Below, in pieces: positions 32,322-41,785 of a stretch of DNA of 42,586 nucleotides. Made by a program: the position numbers and the translations under genes. The notes under the pieces are model-generated. The model was not told the DNA's origin, did no database searches, and saw only the letters and a program-made list of their open reading frames with translations. Source of the stretch: Gymnopus androsaceus JB14 (taxonomy: Eukaryota; Basidiomycota; Agaricomycetes; Agaricales; Omphalotaceae); assembly GCA_009733575.1 (NCBI GenBank), contig ML769847.1, forward strand, positions 1 through 42,586. Reading direction: 5' to 3'. Position 1 is the first letter of the stretch. Each line of letters begins with the position of its first letter.

Positions 32322-33065
32322 TAGGGACTAGCATGGATTCGAGAATCCGGGTATCCACCCATGCCCACCCGTGAATTTACGGACGGGTACGGGGCAGGGA
32401 CTTTTCCACGGGTACGGGATGGATATGGATATCCGTGGTTCGGTACATGATTTGGTGCCTTCTTTACTTCCTGTACGACACGACCATTAATAAATGAAAT
32501 AATATCTTTTCTACTGCATAAAACAATAAGAGAAAGTCTTTTACAGTTAGTGGTGAGTATCTATTGCCCCCTTGCTAACTTAAGGTCATCTTGTACCTTC
32601 TTCACCCTTGTTTGCTCTACAGCCAGTGCTGTTTTTAGAAGCCATATTGCTCCCTTCAAGTCGATTCTCCATGTAATACACTCAAGTCATCAATGGCTCT
32701 GGGACCTTGGTGCAATGCACCTTTCTATGATTTTCATGAAGCTGTATCAGCATTAGAGAGTGCTATGAGAGGAGGAGGAGGATCATCTGACAGAGGTTGA
32801 TACTATTGGGATCAAAGTGTACAAACATTTCATTATAATTGTTTATTTACATACTTCTAGTCCTTCCTATGAGCTTTTTTAGTTGCAAAACGCCTTGCTT
32901 TGGCATGCTTAATATAGTAAATCAATAGATTAGATGTATCATTATGGTCAGGTACTGCAACCATGGTCACCCGTAACCGTGAAAATTGCCCCGGGTGGAT
33001 TGAAATCCATGCGGATTTCAAAGTCTGCCCCCGGGCAGCACCCGGGGCAACCATGCTAGTCCCTA
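32322..33065. mobile_element. 744-bp non-autonomous hAT element inside Copia RT
   Basis: Perfect 15-bp inverted ends TAGGGACTAGCATGG, flanked by the perfect 8-bp duplication TCTCTCGC (32314-32321 and 33066-33073). Removing the element plus one duplication restores the frame seen in the first Copia copy (SRYGFSD). Subterminal words CGGGTA/TACCCG occur at the left and CCCGGG near the right end. No transposase. Confidence 0.95.
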
Positions 33066-33594
33066 TCTCTCGCTATGGATTCTCGGATATAAAGCCACTT
33101 TCTATTCCCTTTGATCCCCACATTCACCTCACCAAAGACCAGTCACCAAAAACGGTCAAGGATATTGCTTTTATGCGTGACAAACCCTACAGAGAGGCCC
33201 TTGGTGCTCTCCAGTACTTATCCATCACTACAAGACCTGACATCATGTATGCAGTCTCTATCCTTGCTCGCTTTTCACAAAACCCCAGCATCACTCATTG
33301 GAATGGTGTACGCCGTGTCTATGCCTATCTCAAATACACTCGAGACTTTTGGCTCAGTATGAGCAACCAGGAGACAGTCCAAGGCTACACGGATGCGGAT
33401 GGTATGTCTCAAGAGGATCAACATGCTATTTCCGGGTACGTTTTTATGTTGAATGGTGGAGCAGTATCTTGGTCGTTGAAATGACAGGATACCATTTCTT
33501 TATCCACCACGGAAGCCAAGTATATCGCTTTGACCCATGCGGCAAAGGAAGCGATCTGGCTTAGAAATCTTTTATCGGAAATCTTTGGTCCAAT
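33066..33594 (+). pseudogene. Copia reverse transcriptase end and RNase H, first part
   Basis: Continues the polyprotein after the hAT insertion: GFSDIKPLSIPFDPH, LGALQYLS, QGYTDADG. TGA at 33482-33484 stands where the first copy has CGA (711-713). The frame then continues to 33594, where the foldback element is inserted. Confidence 0.92.
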
Positions 33595-34201
33595 CACACC
33601 GCCAATGATTATACTTCAGCCAGGCTGAAGTACTGTGAGAAATGAATTATTTCAGTATATAAGCTAAATGTACTTTTTCATACAAGTATATAAAATAAAT
33701 ATCTCAATGAACTTATGAAGGAATGACATTGAGACCCTCTGAATTTTGAATTTTAAACAGATTTCCAAAAGAGTGCTTTTCAATTGAGCTCTAAAAACAA
33801 TAGTTTCAATGCAGACTGAATACTTTTACTTCACAATAAGAGTGAAAGCAACTATTTCAAAGAACCTTTCAGCTGGTTCCCGAAAGACAATACTTCGATT
33901 CTCAGGCCGATCCGGGCTGCTGCCAAACCGCACAGCAAAAGGCAATATTTCAGTGGAAAATTGAATTGTTCTTCGAAACAATTACTTTTGCTCTTATTTT
34001 GAAAGCAGGGCTTTCAAGTCCACATTGAATCTATTATTTCCAGAGTCTGATTGAAAGCTTCTCTTTCACACATCTATATAAAGTTCTCAATTCAGAATAT
34101 CGGAATTCAGTTTATTTATTGCTCTATTGAAATATACAACTTCTACATTTTTCTGAAAAAGTACACTTCATATAGGGATTGAAATAATTATTGGTGGTGT
34201 G
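33595..34201. mobile_element. 607-bp long foldback element, 3-bp target duplication (copy 2)
   Basis: Ends CACACC[G/A]CCAAT[G/A]ATTAT inverted, flanked by AAT (33592-33594 and 34202-34204). Excision of the element plus one AAT restores the RNase H sequence of the first Copia copy (FGPITHAIPI region), which proves the insertion. The two halves are imperfect mirror images around a GC-rich centre (GGCCGATCCGGGCTGCTGCC, 33905-33924). The centre is the reverse complement of that of the 16253-16898 element. Confidence 0.93.
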
Positions 34202-34451
34202 AATTACTCATGCGATCCCTATCATGTCAGACAATCAGTCCACCATTGCATTGGCAAAGGATGATTGTTTTCATGCCAGGACCAAACACATTGATATCCA
34301 ATACCACTTCATCCGCTATGTCATTGAGGAAGGTAAAATTCGTCTTACTTACTGCCCTACCAAAAACATGACGGCAGACATCTTCACCAAAGCCTTACCT
34401 TTGATGAAAGCCAAACACTTCGCACCATCCATGGGATTAGCAAAGGTTTGA
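34202..34451 (+). pseudogene. Copia RNase H, last part
   Basis: SDNQSTIALAKDD, then HFIRYVIEEGKIRLTYCP and TADIFTKALP to the stop at 34449-34451. Here the frame around SDNQST is intact, unlike the first copy with its 4-bp loss. Confidence 0.92.
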
Positions 34452-34458
34452 AGGGGAG

Positions 34459-34821
34459 TGTTGGAATATCAAAGGTAAATATATCTTATTGAACTATACA
34501 TGGAACACTTTCTCGTAGTCTCCACTTGTTTGTATCACCATCCCTCGCACTCCACTGTTATTGTCTCGCAGACTCCACTTAGTCTCTTGCCGTATCCACC
34601 TACCCTCTCGCAGTACCCACTTTACCGTATGCATAGTAGCCACAAGTATTCACGCAGTAGCCACTTGCCCGATATATCATTTGTACATAGGACTGTATAT
34701 AAAGCCTAGTACCATACCCTGTAATAACACCCTCATTCCCCATCAATCTATGTGATTGTTACTACTAAGTCCTGTGTGGACTTACTGCTGCTACTTCCTA
34801 TTTAGGAACATAACTCTAATA
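34459..34821 (+). mobile_element. 3' LTR of the nearly full-length Copia
   Basis: Begins TGTTGGAATATC after the polypurine tract AAGGGGAG (34451-34458) and ends CTCTAATA at 34821. 363 bp; contains GTATATAAAG near 34695-34704. Confidence 0.93.
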
Positions 34822-35053
34822 AACGACTCAGTATTTCACATGTAAATCAAAAGTTCCCTTTGTAATGCCAATTTTGAGATCACAAAACTTTGAATGAAAG
34901 TGGCAGAATTGTGCACTATAGTGCATTATTTTGCATAATCTCATCTCATTTTGCTAAACTTCAACTTATTTATGCTATTCCATGTAAAATTGGTAAATCA
35001 CTACGATTTTATGCAAAGTTTTGGTAATTTTGCGAATAAGAGTTTTCCTGATG
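34822..35053. mobile_element. Right end of TIR copy E
   Basis: AT-rich, with TTTTGCATAATC, TTTATGC and TTTTATGCAAA words matching the left subterminal region at 25660-25790. It ends in the inverted terminal repeat at 35053. Confidence 0.7.
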
Positions 35054-36960
35054 ATGTTTCTCCAGGTTTTTGGAATTTTGAGTTTGTATGAACTTGTCAA
35101 ACTTTCTCCAGTATTTCAAAGGGTCCAAAATGTTTCTCATCCGGTTTCTTCATTGGACAACTTCTTGTTGTAATGTTTATTCCTTCAAGCTATGTTTTGT
35201 CTCCTATTTTATACTCTCTTGACTCACTATGTTTTTTGTTATAGTAACAAGTCATGTCTTCAGCCGCTTTCTTTAGTGGTAGTGGCCAATGACTGTCAAA
35301 AATTGCGATCAAACCTGATGTTCCCACGGCCAATATTCTTCGAAAATGTGGCAAGAGCATCAAGCACTTCAACCACTCATATCTGGGACTAGTTTGAGGG
35401 AGAAAGAATGTTTGGAATCCTTATTATAACGTTTTGTTCAGACTTTTTAAATAAAATATTAAAGTATACAGACTGCAAACCACAATATATCATTCTTTTG
35501 ATGTAAGTATCCATCTCTGGACTTCAAAAGCCATCTTTTTACAAAAAAAGTCTGAACATTCTTTTCTAAGCTATGAAACAATCAGAATTCACTGAAATTT
35601 TAACAACTAGAGAGGAATCCTGGGGGGTCTGTCTGCCAAAGCTATGCTCAAGATGCTTCAAGAAGTAGGATTCCGACTATTTAAAAACAATCCTATCCAG
35701 AGAGCATCTTTAAAATGCCAAAATAAGCATATTTGCCTCCAAACTTAAGAGGCTGGAGCATGTTCTCTATGTCTATTTGCCAACTCGTTTTCACAAATTT
35801 AGCGAGCAGAGTAATTAGCGCCCAAAATGACGCCTATCCGAAAACCACTTTCTGGGCTGTTTAATGGATTTTTGATGGCTTTATAAAAATATTTTTATAC
35901 GTTGTCAAATAATATGCTATGTTAATGATATAAATGAATTTTAGAGAGTAGTTTCCACTTGAGATAAGGCTAGATTGAGGTAAAGGACAATTTGCCATCT
36001 TTTTTTAAGCGCCAAAGCTTATTCAGCGCCAAATGTCTTGCCGGCGTTGGTCACTACCATCTTTAGCGCTGATCTTACTTCATCTCAAACTTTCTTCATA
36101 CTATTTACAAACTCTTGTGTAGATGAGTTCAAAAATTTCTCTTTTGGAGCAGTATCTTCATATGGGTGACAACCCATATCAGCAAAGAATGGAGTGACTT
36201 TGGTGCAGAGTGTACTCAATCATTGTATGCAAATTCAGCTGTCAGTAACCATTCTTGCCAGTCAGACTGATGGTAATTGATGAACAAATGAAGATAGTAT
36301 TCAGTTTCCTGGTTTGTTCATTCCATTTGTCCATTAGTCTGAGGATGATATGCTGTTGTGTGGTTTGATTCCAAGTTGTTTGTAGAGTTCTTTCATAAAA
36401 CCCAAATGGAATTGTGGAACTTGATCATGTACAATTTAAGTCCATGAATTGGAAAGATGTTTTCTCTATACATTCAAGCCATGCCTTCTGATGTTATGAC
36501 ATGTGGGTTGGAAAGTCTAATTTGTTTAGTGTAGTGATCTGCAAATACAGCTATGGCATCAAATCCTCTGGCTTCTGGTAGTTTCCTGATTAAGTCTACT
36601 CTGACAGATTCCCAAGGTCCAGATGGTATGTCATGAGAATTAAGATATCCTGAAGGTTTGTTCCAATGAATTTTTGTAGCCTGGCATTTTTCATATCCTT
36701 TTATATACATACAGATGTCATTTCCAATTCCTGACCACCAATAATTACAAGTGACCAAGGATCAAATTAGGGAAAAAGCAGAATGTGCTGCATCTCAGTG
36801 AAAATCAATACATCTCTTCAGTATTTTGTATCTCTCACCTATATCAAATTCTCATGTGTATTCTCTATCTTGTTTATAAATGGAAGTCAAATGGTATGTT
36901 TCAAATCATAAAAACATGGCACAATGTGGATGGTGGGAATAAATTTCCTGAAACTGACGT
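35054..36960 (-). pseudogene. Ty3/gypsy integrase region, interrupted
   Basis: From high to low coordinates the minus strand reads YWWSGIGNDICMYIKGYEKC (36660-36740) and GPWESVRVDLIRKLP (integrase core, first Asp in VDLI), later an in-frame TGA at 36317-36319 within a QTNGQME-TNQE context, WLLTAEFAYND, then EFVNSMKKV and AEDMTCYYNKKHSESREYKIGDKT (35200-35270). A TIR element (35276-36060) splits the last two parts, and TIR copy E begins at 35053. Sequence above about 36780 is too degraded to read. The zinc-finger and RNase H parts are lost or unreadable. Confidence 0.85.
35276..36060. mobile_element. 785-bp TIR element with 5-bp target duplication inside gypsy
   Basis: Ends GTGGTAGTGGCCAA and (reverse complement of the right end) ATGGTAGTGACCAA, flanked by CTTTA on both sides (35271-35275 and 36061-36065). 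Removal plus one CTTTA restores the gypsy frame (SAL-KKAAEDM). Superfamily unknown. AGCGCC words are repeated near 35815-36035. No transposase frame. Confidence 0.8.
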
Positions 36961-37051
36961 TTCAGTGGGATTTGTGTCTACATGACCTCGCCTTCCCTTC
37001 GGTCAGAGTTGGGGAAGTTGTACAAAATCATTAAATGACTAACTTCTTTGT
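36961..37051. other. 3' flank of the monooxygenase gene
   Basis: Short spacer between gypsy debris and the stop codon at 37052; no feature. Confidence 0.4.
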
Positions 37052-39751
37052 TTATTGCAGCTGTGGGATATCCACTTCTTCTGGATCTAAATACCATGCC
37101 CCTATAGCAAAATTTATCAGTGGTCTCGTTTATGAATAAAGATAGAGATCTACGGTCACTCCCGGGAACCTTATCAGCCATGGTGTTCCCGTCTCCCAAC
37201 CAAAAGAACCTGTTGCTGATGGGATCCAAGGGCTCATAGTCATAATCTTCCCATCGTGGATGTTCCAACGCTCGTGCGCAGTGCACGCATGATCCTGTAT
37301 CATCGTGAGCTGGCGTCACATGTGGGGAAAATTTTAAATACCTGGCCAGACGGCCACAACCCTGCCTTCCTCTTTCCCTGCCTTGTACCATGAACGACAT
37401 TTTTCACCAAATACACTCTGTCGCTAGCGGTCAATGCACTGCGCAGTCCTACCTTTTCCCCTACTCACTGTTTGGAAGAAGCTCTTCAAACTGACAGTTA
37501 GCCAACCCTTTGCATAACGACGGGGTTATTTAAATCTCACCTCTAGATATGCATCGAAATCATTCACGGCCTTCTTCTTCACCTCAATACTCTTAATCCT
37601 CTCTCTCTGCAACTTCAGTGTTGCTGCCACAGCATAATCCACCTGCTTTTCAATTAGAATAAGCACAGAACCAGCTGCACCTGCAGAATTGGGACCTAGA
37701 GCAGAAAACCAGTTCGGGAATCCATCCACGGCAATGGCAAGGTATGTTCGCGGGTGAGGATCGAACTTGTCTTTGAGATCAACACCTCCTCTCCCAATGA
37801 ATGGGAATGGGAGCTTGCCGGATGTTTCGAAGCCTGTTGCGCACACAATAACATCCAGCTCTCTATGTCTCCCATCAACGGTCTCTACCCCCTTGGGGGT
37901 TATTCGCTTGATTTTTTCCGGAACGAACTCGGCCTGTGGAAAAGTAAACGTAAGCACGTTCATGAACTCTGCTATCATCCGCTCCTCTTACATTGTCCTC
38001 GCACAAAGTTTCGAGATAGCCAGGTCCCGGAGTCAGTCGACGACAAGTAACAGAGAATTCGGGTATCACTAAAATGCATTAGCATCTATCTTTGTACGCA
38101 GCAAAGGGACGTACAATGATCTGCGATCCAAGGTTTCTTGGCCAACTTCACTTTCATAGTCTCTTCGAATATCTTTCGGGCTTCTTGCTGCCAAGGATGA
38201 CCCCGTGAAGTCGCAGAATGCGCTCCCTGAACGACTGTCAGCGTTGGAAGGTTTCCGATATCCTTACATACGTTCATATCCGACTCAATCGCTTTCCGAA
38301 ACTTTTTGTAATAATCCGGATTACTAAATTTTCGCTTGTCCTCGTCTGTGAACTTGTCTGACCAACCAAATGTCAGTACTGAATTCTGGAACTTTTTCTG
38401 GATATACACACAATTTTCCACAGTTTCGTCGCCATCTGCGAGGGCAACAAGGTGTTTTCGAATAAATGTTGTCGATATCCAGGTCTGTCCTCGTACAAAG
38501 TTCACGATCTGTGCCACCTTTGGCTGGAGTGCTGGGACGATCTGTAGGGCCGATGATCCCTGAGAGGTATGGTGGTCAGCACTTTGCAATAGTCCAATTA
38601 TTCGACTCTTACCACGCCAATCACACCAACTTTTTTCTCTCCCCAGCTCTTCACAGTGTCTTCCCATTTTGTCTTGGGACCCGTGTCCCCCTCTCCTGTT
38701 TTCCAATCTGCACTATGGATCATCTTTCCTTCGAACGTCTCGAGACCTTCGATATCTGGCCATTCCCACCTACTGAGGGACCCAAGTCCAGTGAAAAGCA
38801 CATCGGCGGTATCTTCGATGTCTTCGAAATTATCCAGGAGTCCAGCCTTTTGACCCTCAGCCTCCGAGAAACCATTTGTATTATCTTTAGTGGGCCGTCG
38901 AATTGCCAGGTGCCATTTTCCTGTGTCTTCGTTGTACTGCGCTTTGGTCATACGATGCTGGAGCTTGATGTAGGGGCGCAAGTGGAATTTATCCACCACT
39001 GACTCGAGATAGCTTTGTATTTCGGGACCTGGTGAGTAGAATGAGGACCAGTTTGGCTAGGGAGGGCATCAGATATTTGTGAGTAGGATACGAGGGTCCG
39101 AACCTACGTTCTCAGCGAACGTGAGTTGGTACTACATAGGCGAGAATTGGTCAGTATCGATGCTCGGAGCCAGTGACTGACGAATCACGCACGCAGTGAG
39201 AGGGGATATCGCATGAAAGTCCCTACGAGGGGAGGAGGGACAATTCAGCTTCAGAACTGCCGCACAAAGAAACGAAGCTCGCACAGGGTATCTGTTCACA
39301 AACCACGTCCCTCCAACGCCTTCATTGGCCTCATATATGGTAAGCTCTACGTTCTTCACTCTTTGAAGGAATCTATATGGATCTATGCGTTGGACTCTTA
39401 ATCAGCTAGTCAACTACATGCATACCGAATACCAGCGACGATTCCTGAGTGTGTATGTTAGAAAGCGGTGACAGTTTTAGTACAGTGTGTGCGTGCTTAC
39501 CACTATATCCTGCACCAACAATGACGACCTAGTATAGCGAGTGAATATGTTGTTCAGTTCATTCCCGCACAAACCTTCATTGGGCGAGGTTCGTCGATAC
39601 AAAAATCTGGTAGTTTGTATCCATTGTCGGTCAAGTCTGCTTCAAAGGCTTCTGGATCGATTTCGCTGCCAAAATTCTTCGTACTCGAATTTTCCCTGCT
39701 CCGAGAACGGAACCTCTGGCCGAGGTTTGAGTTTGAACGGCCATAATGCAT
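37052..39751 (-). CDS. Baeyer-Villiger-type FAD monooxygenase, 14 exons
   Basis: Exons (minus): 39751-39575, 39528-39501, 39444-39426, 39360-39285, 39222-39193, 39131-39108, 39056-38613, 38559-38115, 38068-37992, 37933-37541, 37483-37469 (15 nt), 37417-37342, 37294-37154, 37101-37052. Landmarks: VVIVGAGYSG (FAD Rossmann loop), EANEGVGGTW, NRYPG, LSCDIPSH, then the Baeyer-Villiger fingerprint FEGKMIHSADW, VGVIGVGSSALQIVPALQ (NADPH-binding loop), VIVCATGF, CRSWYKAGKEEG, and the end GSDRAWYLDPEEV. Such enzymes use FAD and NADPH to insert oxygen beside ketones or hydroxylate; substrate unknown. ATG 39751 is preferred over 39814 because a TATA element lies at 39826-39834. All joins keep one frame. 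Confidence 0.88.
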
Positions 39752-39825
39752 CTCGAGAGCGATGATGGTTTGTGGGTTGCTGCAAGCAACGATCTTTGCT
39801 CTAATGAAACTCACTCATGAGGCCA

Positions 39826-39834
39826 TTATATATC
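39826..39834 (-). promoter_or_regulatory. TATA box of the monooxygenase gene
   Basis: The minus strand reads GATATATAA, about 75 bp upstream of the ATG at 39751 and only about 12 bp upstream of the alternative ATG at 39814, which therefore probably lies at or before the transcription start. Confidence 0.45.
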
Positions 39835-41228
39835 TGTCAGATCTTCAGATCTTCCATGCGACCTCCCTTCCTTCTTCCCGAGTCTTCTATCTATCTATCT
39901 ATTTCAGTGTGAGAAAACATCCTCTTCAGTTCCAGAGTTTTGCGGTGATACATCGGGTGTCCCATTAAATCTTTCCAATCAAATGCAGTGAAGGCCAGTG
40001 ATACTCATAGAATCTCATCCCAGAACTTCGGATAGCGGGAAATTGCAGGAACATAGTATTCACCGGTATAGCCTCCATCTATATCATCCCGTACTTGGAT
40101 GGTACATCATATACCCATTCCGCGCAAAGGAAATGCCCGAAACCGAACCAATGGATGACTTCCCGTAGCAATAAACTGTTGAACAACTAAAAATGATGAA
40201 CTGGTGGAAATATTCGAAATTTGGTTTTTTGACAAATTATTCGGCTTACCATTCCCGTAGGCTCGGATTAAGCCCCGATCACTCCGCATCCCTTTTGGGA
40301 TCTTGTGTGGTGAACAAACAAAGCTTCGTAGAAGGGGCTTGTATCAAACTCCGAAATCAAGGGGGGTAGTTGTTGCTGGCCTCGAGCTCGCACTTCTTAC
40401 TTTTTCCACTACCTTTTGGTAAGTAATATGCTTTTCTAGATCAGTACAACCGGCTGACACCTCAACTTCATTTGTAGGTTATATATAACTTATTATATAA
40501 TGTTATATTTCCACCTTGTAGAACATGGAATTCGCGCATTGAAGTGTTGCGATTTTGAGAAAGTTGTCTAGGTGACTCTTCCAGCTCTTCTCAAACGATT
40601 CCAAGGATATAGTGAAACATGTTTAGCACTCTTTATACCCCCCATTTGTCCCATACGTGCTTGTTGTAGCTCAACAGTACGAGAAGCTACGCCACACAAT
40701 GGCTTTGACTCACAAACCTCTTGATCCAACTCAACCTCAATACAAGGTGTGCTACAGATGCATGAAACCATTTAGAATCTACTGAGCTATATTTTAGGCC
40801 ATTTCAGGTAGTCAACTTTGCATTGGACACTGCTTGCTGCCTCTGGTGACACATGTGACTTCTGTGACATCAGCCCTCACTCATCAAAATTTGAACGCAA
40901 GATGTGCTTCCCCATCCAGGACCTTAAACCACATCAGTAATGGGATCGTAGGGCCGTTCTTACTGTCCTTAACCATTAGTATTATTTTAGTATCAATTTA
41001 TCTATGGAAACAAGCACTATTTTGTTTTCGGATGTGACGCAACTTACTCAATGCATAGCAAGTGAAGAAATTGATATATTAGATTTCTAAGTAGCTGAGG
41101 GCCTTCAGATGCATCTCAGGGAGATACTTACTCTATATAATAAAAGGGAATACAATGTATATATTGGGTAATTGAGGGTTGATTCACCCCCAAGTAGAGT
41201 ACCGAGAGCTCACCACTCAAAATAGTTT
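39835..41228. other. Intergenic stretch, no gene recognised
   Basis: Contains a (CTAT)n tract at 39887-39903 and a few short open frames (for example minus 40568-40771) with no domain or splice structure. Nothing else stands out. Confidence 0.5.
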
Positions 41229-41760
41229 TCAGGCTCGCAAGCATCGGTAGGAGCGCTGTGGAAACACGAGAGCCATTAGGAGCACTATTACTGAAGAATG
41301 TAGATGTGGAGAAGCCGGTCCTCGATGTCTTGATCTACTCGATTTACTCAAAGTAGAACTGGAACTATTCGCATTACTCGAAGTGCCAATCGTTGTGCTT
41401 GAGGTGCCAGTGGTTGCACTCGAAGAAGTATTTTTTGTAGCGGTCGCAGTCGCTGAAGTGTGCGAATGCGTGAGTAGCAATCATAATCGTTGGCGTAAGT
41501 ACAATGGCTGTCAGTTATTGTTCGGTGTGAAAATGTCATTAGCAGCGATATCATTGTCAGATACCATATTGCGGTTAGCACCGACAGGGAATGTCTTCCT
41601 GTCTAGTTCCACTACAGCTCAGGAAAAGCTGAGTTGGGCAGAAATTTAGACACATAGTTGGATCCATCGCGAGCAGCCAATGACACAACAACTTTGTGTT
41701 ATTGTCAAAACTTGCAACCATGACCGGAATCATGGAAGCGGAAAGCTCCAGGGTAGTCAT
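41229..41760 (-). pseudogene. Possible remnant of a Ser/Thr-rich cell-surface protein
   Basis: A minus-strand frame (41480-41229) is very rich in Ser and Thr (SATATATKNTSSSATTGTSS) and ends with a hydrophobic stretch (HSSVIVLLMALV), as in GPI-anchored wall proteins. Upstream in other frames there is a Cys-bearing piece (MCLNFCPTQ) and a following piece that loosely resembles the second half of a WSC domain. Frame changes and stops separate the parts. The assignment is tentative. Confidence 0.3.
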
Positions 41761-41785
41761 CAGCAAAACCTGTATTTTTGCTGGA
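41758..41785. mobile_element. Left end of a CATCAG-family MITE, cut by a hAT insertion (copy F)
   Basis: CATCAGCAAAACCTGTATTT at 41758-41777, then TTGCTGGA, matches the terminal repeat of copy A (4672) almost exactly. The next base starts the terminal repeat of the hAT-like element. The rest of the MITE should lie beyond the window. Confidence 0.75.

Larger units (their letters stand above)
25595..35053. mobile_element. TIR element of the CATCAG family (copy E), split by a Copia insertion
   Basis: Ends CATCAGGAAAAC, then imperfect over 26 bp (22 matches, ending GCAAAA), are inverted and flanked by AT (25593-25594 and 35054-35055). Removing 25595-35053 plus one AT restores an uninterrupted gypsy reading frame across TWRN and FNEALLTPY, which proves the boundaries. 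Own sequence is 25595-26940 and 34822-35053 (about 1.6 kb); the rest is Copia. Subterminal words are ATTATGC at the left and GCATAA at the right. Confidence 0.8.
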
